This document shows positions 46,458 through 59,399 of a stretch of 64,000 nt of DNA, piece after piece; position 1 is the stretch's first letter, and each line of letters opens with the position of its first letter. Under the pieces are notes generated by a model. The model was not told where the DNA came from. It did not search any database and was given only the letters and a program-made list of their open reading frames with translations. The stretch comes from Clytia hemisphaerica (taxonomy: Eukaryota; Cnidaria; Hydrozoa; Leptothecata; Clytiidae), in assembly GCA_902728285.1 (NCBI GenBank), contig CACVBU010000977.1:124001-188000 (forward strand), read 5' to 3'. Made by a program: the position numbers and the translations under genes.

Positions 46458-49400
46458 CTGATAATGGAATTTTAGGTTCAGGATCCTCCATTTGACGGTA
46501 CTTTGCCCATTTTGCTGTTTCGTCGTGAAAATTTGTTGGTTTATTGACGACTTCAACTTCGGTCTCTTTCACGGATTCTTTTTTAAAAAGACGCTTTTGG
46601 ATCATTTCGTCGTGACCTTCCCCAAATTCGTCCATTTTCTTGTTGATATATGGATTACTGACAAGTAGCTTCAATGCTCCGAAACGTTTTAGTAGAGACT
46701 AAGGGAAAAAAAATAAATCAAGCCTTTGAAGATCTTCAAATATTCCTTAATAAGGTGCAATGTGTCCCGTATAAAGCGGTCAAGTTTCGAGTATATGAAA
46801 AAATCCTTTTAATTTATGCACTTCCCTTTATCAAGAAGAGAGGAAGTATCTTGTTTGGGTAATTAAAAAAGTCATTTATCAAAAGGTTCTTGTTTTGCAT
46901 GCACAATATAAATGACAATTTGATCGATATTTTCTCTTTTTCTCATGGGTTACGGGGATGCGCCGCTGGTCAGGGTACCTATTTTAACCTCTACGAGTCC
47001 CAGGTAAGGTATAAGGTAGCAAGAACACCAAAATAGAAAAATGATTCCCTCGTAGGGTGCCTTTTTTGAAAAAATTTGGGAAAAAGTAGTAAACTTTCAA
47101 GAACTTGGCTTTTCAAAAAACTTTGCGAGAAAAATCTTTTGCGACCTTTTCTTTGTTTATATCCTAGAGGTATAATTTTCGTGAAAGAAAGGGAGATAAT
47201 TTTTAATTCAGGAGATCATTTTAAATCTGAATTTCACGTATATGGAGGGGTTTGAAAATATTTTTTTTGCGATAAACTTGAATAAGATTGGAAAATTTAT
47301 ATGTTGAGAGATCAGGACATAATGAGGTTTCCTACCGTGGTGGTGTGACAAAAAATTAAAATAACAAAATAGGTGGTATCTATGTGTAAATATTTGAAAA
47401 ACTTTTACTACCTGGGTAGTAAAAACTGGTAAAATTAGCAAATTTTAGCAATTTTTTGCAATTTTTTTAATTTTTGGGATATCTTTACTGAATAAACTTG
47501 AAAAATTTTAAAATTGGAAAAAAAAATTCTGTTGGAAAGTTGTTTGCTGCAAACAAAAAATTCTCAAATTTCTTGTCAATATAATAAAGACTTCCAAGAA
47601 TCTGGGTGGTGGTATGTAAAAATTTGTAAAAATCCTTTTACTACTCATATATGTCTGAGATTTTACTACCGACCCCCCCCCTGGAGAGATAAGATGTGTA
47701 TATAACAACTGGCTGTGCTCTTTCACCTCTGCATTAGAAAAATGAACTCATTTGTATTACTGAATTATACTCTGATTAGATATTTTCAATGCAAAGGTCA
47801 TTGTGAAAGAGTTGGTGCGCCCAGCCTCGCAAGGATTCGATCCTTAGCTCATACTGCACCTTTTCCTTACCCTTACCCTTAATTTCATATTTTTTTAGTT
47901 TTTTATTCTAGCTAAATGTACGATAGTACTTATTTCCAACAAAGTAGAAAAGCAAGTCCGAGAAAATTCATCTAGCCAAGATATTTTGATCTAAAAACAG
48001 CTATATTTCGTATAACATCATATACGGCATTCAGGCAAATGATTTCTGCACAACAAAAAATTTGAGCTTAAAAAGGTTTCCAAACTTTAAAATAATTAAA
48101 TGACCAATAAAACTATGAAAATAGATACAAATCCCTAGAAGTTTTAAGAACACAATTTTAAATGTCTTTGCTTATAACTTCTTTAAAGGAGTTCTTCAAT
48201 CGTAATAAGTTTGGTATCGTTGGAAAGATATTAGTAAGTGTAATAACTTAAAAAATGATTTCTGAAAGGGTACGAAAAACAAAGATGAAAATGAAGATGA
48301 AGTAGTTTTTTTCTTTCAATTTCGAATTATTCCACTCGCTGATATTTTTCCAACGGTCTCAAATTTATTAAGGTTGAGGAATTCTTTAAAAGGTTATAGA
48401 CAAACAAAAGACTGAAGGGGTGGTCAAATAAAAAATGGATTTTGCTTTTTCTTCAAAAAAGGTTTTGTAGAGGAGATAAAGCTTGGAAAATCGTACATCT
48501 CACGTACATTTCTTCAAAATTTTTTTCGCCTTGATTATTCTGTCTATCCATTGTTAGTAATTTCAAACCAAAATATTTTTCTACAAATGAGGATAATTGG
48601 TTTTTGAAAACATTTGGAGTCAAGGCAGGTCAAGGGGGTCTGTACTAAAATTCAAGACATGTATACTAAATCCTGATTTTTGCTAATTTTTGACCCACCT
48701 ATTTTTCAAAATGTTATTTTAGTACACATGTACTAAAATCATTTTTAGCAATTTAACATAGATACCACCCATTTTTTGCCCTTTCCAGATTTAAAATCAT
48801 TGTTACAAAATTTGTCAAGTTTAGTGCATCAATCTACAAAATGGTATCATTTTATTACTAAACTGTAACTATCGAATATATTTGATAAAATACGAAACAA
48901 AGTTGGAAAAATTCTGCAAAAATTTTGAAGATTTTTTCAAAAATTCCCTAAAAAATTCTTTTCTTCAAAATTGTCAAAATATGCTCCATTTTGGCTGATT
49001 TTAGTACACAATACTAAAAATTTTCAAAATTTTCTTTAAGGGACCACCTTTTTTGGTATTTTAGTACACATGGTACTAAATGATTTTTGAGCTTTTTTGC
49101 AGTAGCACCACGTCAGAAAATGTCTGAGATTACTGACCCCCCTGTTGGAGTAAAACAGTAAAATATAATAAGACTTTTTACCGTGTAAGAAGAATGATTT
49201 TGCATCAACGTCAAGTATAACTGGACTGTTGTAACCCTTCTCGAATTGTTCTTGAAGATGATTGCAGCGGCCATCACAATAGCATTTGTTGTTGATATAC
49301 TTGACATTTTGGTGTCATCTTTTGTTGCCGCAACAGACAAAAGACTTTCAAAAACAGGGCATAAAGTCTTGAGTTCATTGTGGGCTTTCTTAAAAGAAAA

Positions 49401-52173
49401 CCCTAAAAGGTCCTCCTTTTTGGTACTCTTGAAGATATTGGGTGCGTATTCGCCATCAATCTAAAATGAGAAATTTGTAAAACCTTCCTTGATAATTCAT
49501 TTTATACTGATTGATCAAGAGATAATTTGGTTTCAACATATATTACTCTAAGAAGAACTGATGTTTATGCACCTTTTACAATGACAGCCAAGCTGAATAG
49601 TTAAAAGCAACTACCACACTTGAACAATTAAAATTAATTTAACAGTTAAAGTATTTTAGAAACTTCCCAAAACCTCTTTAGCTTTACAAAGTACAGGTTG
49701 CATTTCATCTACTGAAAGGGCCTGCACAATATTGACATTAAAAACTATAAGATTACAGTTTGCTATTCACATATATATGAGATTTTTGCTAACACTTTAA
49801 TAACGGATGGAGACCCTGAACTACTGATACATTTTCTTTTCTTCCAAGTTAAATCAACAGAGAGTATATATGTTTACTTCTGAAGTAGCTAAAATGACCA
49901 AAGATTTCTTAAATTCAGACTTTTTTAATACTAAATTTAGTTAAACCTACATTTTTCTAGTTGTCTGTATTAATCTTGTTGACAAACCTTGACTGTAAAA
50001 TATCTGAATTTTAATCAAACCTTTTCCAAACATATTCTTTTGCATTCTTTTCTTATCTCCTTACTAAGTAGATTCAAAATTTCACTCTTAGTGTCTTCCA
50101 TGTGATACACACAAAAGCCAATTGGTTGATTCCTAAGCAATTTTGTTGCCAACGAGTTAAACTGAGGCTGGAGCTAAAATTACCAAAATTTAGAAATACA
50201 AGAATGAAATACTGCCGGTTAGTGTGTTAATGGTGGTCAGTCATAACACTTAGAAAAGCAATAAAAAACAACATAAAGAATAAGTATCAGTTAATGATAG
50301 GCCTAAAAAAATGCAGATCCCAAGATTGAAATCATTGCTGCAAGATTTTTTTTTACCTCTTTAAATCTGGATCCACTTGGCCAACTGACGTAAATGAAGC
50401 TCCTAGTACCAACTTCTCTTAGAGGAATGGAGAGAGATGTTTGACAGGAAATGGATCGAACTTTGACTTGCTGCATTTGTTTTGGTTGCTGATCCTTACT
50501 TTGGCTATCTCCGTTGTTGCTAATCTAGAAGAAATAAAATGTTTTCCATTTTTCAGATCAAGATCTAAAACATAGTCGAATCTTTTTTTGATTTTTGACA
50601 TTCGTTCACCTATGATTTGAAAAGATGACAGGCAAATTAATAGATCACAACCGCATGACTTTCAAAAAAGTTAAAAGCTTATTATTCAAAAAAATACTTA
50701 GGCTGGGATTAAAAATATGTTGTGAATCCTCTTGCACAGAAATATCATCAATAAACAAAAGTGAAACAATTTGAATTGATGGAACACAACTTATACACAT
50801 TGATAGCCTACACATCACTTTGAATTATTTAACATCAAATGATTACAGAATACCTCCAATCAGTTATCAATTATAAAATTATATTAATAAATAATCAATA
50901 CCTATATCCAGACGATCTCAATCGAACTGAATTGAGAATCAAACCAATCGAATCAAATCGAATGCAATGGACCGATTGAAATTCGATTGTCAAACGCAAT
51001 TCAAAAACAATCAAATATTACTGCAATTTTCAGATTGGATTGAAGACATTGAACGTATTAGACTTTTTTTCAAAGAGGACGTCCTGTTGAATAATTATGT
51101 AGTCCAGCCATAAAAACAATGATAGAGCCATGCATAATTACTGTATCATGCATATTGTAATAATTATGCATGGTTTTATCATTGTTTTTCTGCTGGACTA
51201 CATAATTATTCAACAGGGTGGCCTCTTTGAAAAAAAGTCTATCAAACAAGATTGAACGTAGTCGACAGACACCGAACAACATTGAACGCTAAAATGGCAA
51301 TCAAACCTGATCGAACCAATCAAATATTACCTAGAATCTCGCAGTTCGATTGAGATTCGATTGCGTTCGACAATCGAATTTCAATCGGTCCATTGCATTC
51401 AATTTGATTCGATCGGTTTGATTCTCGATTCTGTTCTGTCTGGCTATATAATCAATGAAAAAACTTGATCAATACTTAATCAATAAGAATTAAGCTTCCC
51501 AAAAAATCCTGAGTATCGATTACATATCGATTATCACAGACGATTCGATATCTAATCCATGGATTACTATCGATCATATTTGATAATCGATTTTATCGAT
51601 TAGCTATGTTTTGTCCTGGAATGGAGAGCAAGAAAAACGTGTGGTGTTTTGAGTAAAGAAACTTCATGTGGCAAAATGTGACATAAAAAAACATAAAAAA
51701 ATTCAACGGAAATTTACACCTGATCCCACTCAGAGTATTGGAATACTATTGATGTCCTAAAGCAGGATAAGCTTCAAAGTCCAAAAGAAGTGACTTTTAA
51801 TAAAGGTTTTTATCCACCCATGGCCAGATGCGGCACACAGAGGTGGTCTGTATATATTTCATATCCCTTGCCAACATTGACAGTTCACACAGTTTCATAG
51901 TTGAAAGTCAATCATCACAAGATAAATAATTCTTACCAATGTTTTGTGTTCAGGATTCACCCTTTGCACCAAATTATCCAATGCAACAAATGATGCCTTA
52001 ATTTTCGTCAAACTCTTTTTGCACGATTGGCAAACAAATGAACATTTGGGGGCATTGATTTTGTATGTCCCATGTCTATTCATTACTTCTTGCAGATTAG
52101 CAGTGAAAAAATTCCTGTCCCAGGAATTTGTGGACCTATTCTGGCAGAGGTAACAAGATATCCCCTCCGCCAT
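46458..52173 (-). CDS. Multi-exon zinc-motif protein, function unknown, 3' end missing
   Basis: Six exons: 52173-51937, 50524-50357, 50173-50021, 49721-49674, 49460-49182, 46698-46458; 375 codons so far. The first five junctions are all phase 0. The N-terminus has two Cys pairs (ISCYLCQN, FVCQSCKKS) separated by about 40 residues, likely one zinc site. Then come a Gln/Lys/Ser linker, a helical region, EYAPNIFKSTKKEDLLGFSF, a hydrophobic NAIVMAAAIIFKN helix, and RFGALKLLVSNPYINKKMDE followed by GEGHDEMIQK. This layout (N-terminal CxxC pairs, AIALK-like helix, L...L..GEGHD) resembles large, multi-copy uncharacterised proteins of cnidarians thought to be transposon-derived (recollection only). 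The last exon ends in phase 1 at a good donor; its partner was not found, perhaps beyond the LINE at 41-45 kb. Intron 1 holds a foldback with a MITE. Confidence 0.65.
46900..49140. repeat. Intron region with repeated TTTAGTACA/TGTACTAAA palindromes
   Basis: Between 48640 and 49085, TTTTAGTACACATGTACTAA and variants (TTAGTACACAATACTAAA, TTTAGTACACATGGTACTAA) occur several times. The phrase GGTGGTATCTATGT at 47371 recurs inverted near 48760, and TGTCTGAGATT(TT)ACT.CCGACCCCCC near 47652 recurs at 49120. It looks like one or more decayed inverted-repeat elements filling the intron. Confidence 0.5.
50905..51445. mobile_element. CAATCGAA foldback with MITE in its loop
   Basis: Left arm 50905-51055 (CAATCGAATCAAATCGAATG, GGACCGATTGAAATTCGATT) is mirrored at 51290-51440 (AATCGAATTTCAATCGGTCC, CATTCAATTTGATTCGATC). 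The centre holds the intact hairpin MITE at 51061-51239. Located in intron 1 of the zinc-motif gene. Confidence 0.8.
51061..51239. mobile_element. Intact hairpin MITE, 179 bp
   Basis: TA at 51059-51060 and 51240-51241, ends GACTTTTTTTCAAAGAGG and its complement, arms CCTGTTGAATAATTATGTAG. Same family as at 4.2, 36.0 and 41.0 kb. Confidence 0.9.
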
Positions 52174-52399
52174 CTTGTTTTCCTCACGCGAGTTAGTTTA
52201 GCCGCCTTCATTGATTTTTATCATTCTCTCAATCGTACTGAGCAAATAAGAATGACGTAATCTAGTCAACTCGATTCACTCGCGTTAAAACTTTACACTC
52301 GCCAAGATTCTGTAAAATACATCGAATTAAAAAAAACCGAATCGGAATGCGGTTGGTAGATTATTAAGCAGACCTATACTACCAGCGGTTTTTGTAGAG

Positions 52400-53000
52400 G
52401 TCTGCGATTCAGACTATGTCTACCCTGAGTATCAGAGGTTAAGTTTTCAAAGAAAATAGTAACCTCTGAAGACAAATAATAGAAATTTTATCGCGCATGT
52501 TTCAATCTAATCACTGTAGAAAAAATCAAAGATGAAGAGCAAATATTACCATATTAATGTCTAGCAGACTGTATCAGTATGCAGTTTACTATTTACGAAT
52601 TCCCCAGAAACCTCCAAGTGTAGTTGAAATGAGTTTATTTCGAAAGAAATCTTTTACATGATCCCCAAATGTATAACAGTAATTACTAAACTTTTAATTG
52701 TGGAAATGTCACTTTAATTGAGTCGAAATAATAGACAGACTTTATGTTATGATTCTCTATCACTGACTCTTTCTACAAAGCATTGATGACTTTTTGTAAG
52801 TTGTGTTTTCAACGACGGGAATAAAAATATCGACTATGACGCTCATCCAAGATCTTGGATGGTCGTCGTGGTTACTTTTGTCTTCGCTGATTGCGCGATG
52901 AATAGAATCTCGATTCGTCGGCACAGCGTAAATATATGATTTTGAGCTGTGCTTTTCACGGTAAACGTTGTCAAATTTTGTAGCTTTTCCACAGCCAAAT
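52400..53000. repeat. Second copy of the 31.9-35.7 kb repeat, without its insertion
   Basis: 52420-52600 matches the complement of 35030-35210 (CTACCCTGAGTATCAGAGGT). 52720-52780 matches 32530-32575, and 52840-52960 matches 32340-32460 (ATCCAAGATCTTGGATG, AATCTCGATTCGTCGGCAC), all inverted. It is continuous where the other copy is split. Confidence 0.7.
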
Positions 53001-55900
53001 TTGAAAACGCTTGCCTTTGAAACTAAGAGGGCCTAAGATCCATAAGAGGATCTCAGAGGATGACAAACGAAGGTGGTCTCAAATCTCGTACCCAGACCCA
53101 TTTGTAGCACTTGTTTATTTTACTGACGGATGTGATACAATCGTACCTTTTGTGAACGCCGTCAGAATATTCAAAAAGCAAGTGATTACGAGAAAATTGG
53201 CCAGCGTTTATAACTTCAAATCACACAAGCTTCAATCAATCGGGAGCGCTGCGTAGAATAGGACGCCCCCCTGTGGAAACGTCTCAAAAACAAACATTGC
53301 TTGGGGAATATTGTAGCGCTGCGGAACTATGCAACTTGCTTGACGAACTGGATACGAATAAAAAACAGTTTTTAAGAAGGTAGTCTGAAGACCTCTACAA
53401 AACCCCAGGTAGGTAGTGTACCACGCGCACGAACCCGTCAGTCTACCCTCGTATTTAGGCAAAATGGGTGCCGGTTATATGCGAGCCACATGGTACTTAC
53501 AAACCACAAAAATCCCTTAAAGGGGTACAAATTCGTAGGTTAGTCTCAAACTCGAACCAAGTCTCTTTGTTCTCTTTTGATTCTATCTGATTGATAACTA
53601 TCATGAAATTGTATCAGGTCAGGTATCCCATCAGTAAAATCAAAAATATCTTCTCGATTGAGGTTAGTCTCTCAACTCAAAGGTGCCCAAATTCCTTATA
53701 AATCCTCAAGGGTGTATGAAGAATATTCATCATCCAATCGACCATTACGAGTCGCACAGTTTTTTGTTAACATTAGCGCTTTATCCACGTGTCTAAATTT
53801 CTATGTTTAAGCAGAGCTTATCTAAAGTGAGTTTAGCAGACCAGAAGGATCCGTCCTGTCTCCTTTCTTAGCTGAGCTTGCAGGTTGTAATGACTGAGTG
53901 TAAGGCAAATCGAGTGTGGAGCGATTTGCGCGTAAAGGTACTCATTAAATGAAATTTTAAGCTCGGGCAGAAATGCCTCGGTGGATAAGACGAGACAAAT
54001 TTAATTCCTAGCTCTACGGGAAGACCTTCAGTAAAATATAGGTCGGTCGGTATATTGAAAATTAATTTCATAAAATCTAGGGTCAGAAAATGAAGACCTT
54101 GTGTCACGTGATGAACTGTAGAAAGCCACTAGGCACATATTGTGCATTACTGAACGAAATACGAGAAACAGAGAAACGAAAAGGGTCTTTCAAAATGCCT
54201 CTGATCGAGATGGGTTCTCCCTGTTTGGGGAGATTTAATGTTAGACCCTGAAGAATACATGTAAAATGACGTTGATAAAAGCGTGAAGAAGTGAAATGAA
54301 GCGGAGACACATCAAACTTAAATCTGCTACTACTCGTGCTTTGAATTTATTGATACCTAACCGGTTTTCTTCCACACTTTTTACCACTTTTTTCATTTAA
54401 ATTCTGGGATGAATTTTGACTTTTCAACTTAATGCAAAAATATGGTCTATGGTCGTCTATCCTCCAGCTTTGCAAATTCAATATTAATCATAATTTTTGC
54501 GATATTGGAAAAAGCAGGGTCGGTCGGGCCCGTAAAATAATAAATCAATTTGGTCTCGACTAAACCCGGAGAAAATAATTTTCAAAAATAGCCACCTCTT
54601 AAGCCCCGGTAAGATAATGAGTGAATCCGGTCAAAAATAATTGAAATTCTCTAGCCCGATCAAAACTGGGAGATTTTTTGTTTTACCCCCGTCAATATAG
54701 TTCGCCCAGTCAAAATCGAAAACAAAAATTAGTGGACTCAAGGATTTATTATACACTGGATATACAAGTAACAGATTTTTGCCGATTTCTCGTGTACTAG
54801 CTATGTCCGCAGTAATGATATTATTGTTCACTCTCCTTCCCTCATTAAATGTTTTTTCGAAGCATTTTTATTGCATTTCTTATCAAAAACCACTCATCCA
54901 ATTCCCAAAAGAGACTTAAAACTTTCCTGTGAGAATCAGATTCTTCCACTTAATTGATAATTATAAGTCGTTATGACGTTTCAAGCTGTGAGAAAGATGC
55001 AAAAGACGTGTTGTGTATAAGAAATTGAATGTTGACACTGGAAATTTTCAAACTTCAACCTCAAAAAAACCACCTTGCCACCACGTGCCTCCAAAGGATT
55101 TTTGTACCACAGTGGAGCCAAGACACTCAAGTCTTATGTATGCTAATTTCAGCTCTTCTGGGGACAGTCTTGGAAAGATATTTCTAATTGAAAATTTCGT
55201 GTCACTATAAGCATTTTGTCTGAATTTCTTGTCTAATGATGATTTTCTCACGCCACATTTCACAAATGTATCCAGCTTGATATGCTAGCCTTACTTTCAA
55301 ACTTTTTTTCTGCAAATGTGCAAAAAGAAAGAGCTAGAGAACTTTTTTTAAATAAGACTGATAAACAATTTTTTAAATCAGACATCTTCGAGCCGCCATG
55401 ACAGTTGTCCTTTGCGGACAAAGCTTGAACATCAATTGTTTTCTGAAACAATGAAAATACAATGACCACTCTCCATCGTTTTATGAGTCGTTTATCCAGT
55501 GTATAATAAATCTTTGGTGGACTCTAAGAAAAACAGCCCTCCTGGTGAAAATTGAGTTTAAAAGTTTTCACCCTAGTGAGTTTATGATATCGGTGAAACT
55601 GTTCTTTTTGGGGTCATGAGACATGGGTGTGTTTTTTTTCTTCAAAATATCCAGTTGTTTCGTACTGGAAAGGTTTTGAAATAACTTTGCCAATGTAAAC
55701 CAGCCTAAAGTCATCTGTGAGAAATGTGAATAGGGAATAAGCATGATATATGAGAAGTGATAGTTTCTTTCTTGACGTCAAATGTAACAAATCTTAATGT
55801 ATGACGTCAATTATTTTCCATTAACAGTACTATGTGGTGAAAAGTTTTCAATTTCTTCTTATAATGGTGGAGATATTCAAATAGAGAAGTGGCAGAAGTA
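53001..55900. other. No supportable gene
   Basis: Several short frames on both strands (53011-53462, 53868-54310, 55013-55469) lack domains and splice signals. 53380-53460 carries GTCTGAAGACCTCTACAAAA related to 52390-52420, so repeat material continues. The upstream part of the coiled-coil gene may lie near 55.8 kb. Confidence 0.4.
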
Positions 55901-55920
55901 TTTGGTTATCAATTTTCGTT

Positions 55921-58900
55921 ATGTTATCTGCCGCAAGGAAACTAACACAACAACGTCAATCGATTTTATGGAAAAGGAATGACCTCAAGCTAATTTCACC
56001 AGAAATCTTTGGAGAGTTCAATACGGGGATCCCACTGATCTCGAGCGTCAAGAATGTTGACCAACCAACTAAGATTGAATCAACTTTAGCATGTCGGTGC
56101 TTGAATCGAGTTTCTGCTCTCAAAAATGACCATGCAGACGAAGAAGATTCTAAGAAATCAAATTTCTCTCATAAAGTAAGTACTGGCAAACTTTTTTTTG
56201 CTTTGGACTTCTAAAGATTTTTACCCGTTGTAACCATAAAGCCATTATGGTAATAACCGGGAGGGCACATTGCTATACATTGTACCCGTTGTATTTATAC
56301 GCAAATTTAACAGGGCTGTTGCCATTAAGTTTAAAGCCCGAAGGGCTAGAGGCTAGAGTTGAATCTTTAACCTTTCCCGGGTAAGAAAAGTGAAGCCACA
56401 TATTTCCCATGGAAGTCAATCGTTGTTGCTTTCTTCGCAACTACAATTACAAACTAATTTGTATCACTATTGTATTAAACGTATCAATGAACCCCGGAAA
56501 GATATCCATTTTGAAATCAGCGATGCAGCCACAACACGTTTTCTTCAAAGCTTAAAGCTCAGCTCCTCGACTTTGTTATAAGAACGTACATTACAAATAG
56601 ATGTGAGAAGGATTCCTAACTTGGTTATGTTAAGTTAGAAATTAGAACAGGTTATAGTAAAATGTAGCATGGGAAAGGTCATATGAAAACTCAAAGTTTT
56701 GTTTCTTTTTAGATATGGTCAGATTCGTCCGTGCAAACCCATGAAACTGGTGGTGTTGATGTAGAGCACCTGGAACACATGAATTCCATGAATGAAGTTC
56801 ATGATAAGAAAATGTCTGCAATGGGTGACGACCTTAAATCCAAGCAAAAAATAATCAATCAGCTAAAAGCACAAATTGCTGAGAGTAATGATTTTCACAA
56901 AATCGAAGATCTGAAGAGGGAAATCAAAAAGAAAGATGCTCAGTCGATTGCAGACCAGGCTGCAATCAATCAACTCAGAGAGCTCCTTAGAAGTAAAGAC
57001 AGCAAAACAAGCAAAAAGAAAAACAAGTTGTCTAAAAAAGATAATCCCGTTAAGAATACAGATGAGGGAATTTCTAGTTCAAATGGTGATAAATCAGAAC
57101 AAGGAGCTGTAGCAAAAAATGAAGTTATGAATAACTTGAAACAACAACTTTCATTTAAAGAGTCCCAGTTGGTATCATACAGGAATGAGATCAATTGCTT
57201 TACAGAAACGATTGGAAAAAAGGATATGAAGCACAAAGAAGAGGTGGAATCCCTGAAGAAGAAGATAGAGCATCTCAATAAACTTAATACGAAAGATCTT
57301 CTCAACACCCAAGCTCAAATCCAGGTATTGAACGAATCTTTCCAAGAAAACAATCAAACGATTCAATCCGTCCAAAAGGAGCTTGAACAATCGAAGAAAG
57401 ACGCCAACAAAGGGCTTCTTGAAAATCGGGAGCTAAGAGAGCGTCACGAAATCGAGTGCAGACGTATGGATGAGGTGATCAAACATTTGAAGGAGATGAA
57501 CGTCTCCAAGGACCAGGCACTACAGACACTTGATTCAAAATTTAAGAGGCTTGGACGTAGGTCACAAGCGTATGAAATGAAACATCACGATTTTTGTGCT
57601 GATGCCGAGCATCGCATTCAAACCCTCCAATCGGAGGTTACAAAACTTGGTCAATTACTTTCATGTGAGAAAGAAGAAAAAGCAGCTGCAAGAGAAGGGT
57701 TTCAACAGGAAATGCTGGATCTCAAGAAATCCAACACAAAGGTCAAATACGATGCAGACATGGCTAAGCTGGATAATATCAAATTAAGAAAACAGACGGA
57801 GACCATGAAAAACGAAGTGGAAATGGATAAAATCAAGATCGCTTGTCTGAAAGCAACCATCAGCCAGAACCAACTAAAATATCATAACTCAATGTCTCAA
57901 GCAGGTCGACAAATTGATTTGCTGAAGATGAAAGTAGATATGCTGGAAGATGAGAAGAAAGGTGAAATGGACTCAATGGACAAGCGACTTGAATCGAAAG
58001 GAGTCCAATGCGTTGTTCAAATAAACATGCTTGAAACTGCTGGAAAGATCGACGACGATCCAACATTAGAAGAAGAAGCGAACCTGACAGAAACTAGCGA
58101 CGTTACAACAGCAGGAATTTTGAAGAAAACCGACTTACGTTCTCAAACCGTCCAAATACAGTCTCTCTCAACTAGAGACGTTCTGCCAAAGAATTCTCAA
58201 AAGATTTTAACTCCCTCTTATAAGGACGAGTTCCCTGAACTAATCAAATCTACACCAAGTCAAGAGGTCACCAAAGTTGGAAAGGCATCGAAGAACCGTT
58301 GCTCTGCATCAAGAAAAACACCCGTTGAAGGATGTGAAAATACTGAGACTAAAATGTTTTTGGATAAGATTGAGCGACTTGAGAGTCAGCTAAGACAACA
58401 AAACATTCAACTTACATCGAGAGCCGAGGGGGATGTCAAGAAGAAAAAGATCCTTAGCGATCGCGAAGCGGAGATAAAAAGCAAGGATACTAAGATTACT
58501 AATTTAACTGACCAACTGACGAAGCAAAAAGGGATCAGCAATGCTATCCATAAGCAGCGTGATTATGAAAAAGAAGAAAAGCGCAAAATGGAAAAAGAAT
58601 TATTGAAAGTGCGCGACAAACTGCAAGCGACTAAGTTGCAATGTGAAAATCTTCGTCAAAATCATGCGGCAACACTGAAAGTAAATCCTAAAAGTAACGA
58701 CAAGAATATGTACAACAAACCCAAATTAACTAGCAACATAAATGGTAAGGAAAAATTTAATTTTTATCGCATTGACATTTAGCTTCAAGGAGATAAATTT
58801 CCAAACACAATGATTCTGATTCGCGAAATTGAATTTCATTGAAAAAAGCCGAATTACAGTTCGTAAGTATTTTTCTGGAAGGACTTCTTGAGTACTCTGT

Positions 58901-59389
58901 GACGAATGATATACATACAAAAATAAAGTGGTAGAAATCGTGAAATTTACCCTTCCTGGTCTGGGCACATATTTAGGTCTTTCTATGTTTTTGGAAAGTA
59001 CTTTTGTTGCGAAAATGTGTCTTATTCAATGCATCTATAATCACGCCGTGCAACTTTGTCGCTTTTAGAATTCCTATCTTACATTGCCGCTTATAGTATG
59101 TATAGTATGTTCTTGCTTTTTCTTTATAGCTCTGGATGGTCAATCTACAGGAAACGAATGGGATGACAATCCAACGCTGCAACCTAATGACAACAGTGAA
59201 CAGAATGTTACCACATCTCAAAACAATCTCCAGAAAGGAACAGCTCGTTTGAAGAAGAAGAGGAATAAGAAGAAGAATCGGAGATCAAGATCGAAGAATG
59301 CCAAAATCAAAACAGAACCACACCAATCTGATTGGAGCTGGCCTTTATCCGGATTGGTCTCGTGGTTTACAAAACCTTCGTCCAAATAA
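55921..59389 (+). CDS. Long coiled-coil protein, function unknown
   Basis: Three exons in phase: 55921-56175, 56713-58744, 59130-59389; 2547 nt, 848 aa. Donors are AAA/gtaagt and AATG/gtaagg; acceptors are tttttag and tctttatag. The N-terminal 100 residues look weakly structured. Residues about 105-560 are almost continuous heptad-type sequence rich in Glu/Lys/Gln/Leu (DLKREIKKKDAQ, QKELEQSKKD, RELRERHEIECRR). A Ser/Thr-rich break (residues about 560-630) follows, then a second coil near 635-750. The C-terminus has a basic block (RLKKKRNKKKNRRSRSKNAK) and ends SWPLSGLVSWFTKPSSK at TAA 59387. No enzyme domain or signal peptide. Scaffold, centrosomal or cytoskeletal roles are all possible; I cannot name it. 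The start ATG is the first in the open exon, but an upstream exon is possible. Confidence 0.8.
56290..56410. repeat. Single arm of the 5.9-6.4 kb foldback, in intron 1
   Basis: AAAGCCCGAAGGGCTAGAGG and TTTAACCTTTCCCGGG..AAG, then TATTTCCCAT, match 6010-6075. The opposite arm is missing. Confidence 0.65.
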
Positions 59390-59399
59390 GTGAAATTTT

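Noticed and set aside
47800-47860. Possible tRNA gene or tRNA-derived SINE (AAGGATTCGATCCTT in a folded context)
   Set aside because: The T-arm-like stem-loop is present, but no matching acceptor, D arm or anticodon arm can be folded on either strand, and the T-loop consensus is broken.
53011-53462. Frames on both strands near 53.2 kb
   Set aside because: They adjoin the repeat shared with 32-35 kb, and no domain or splice context was found.
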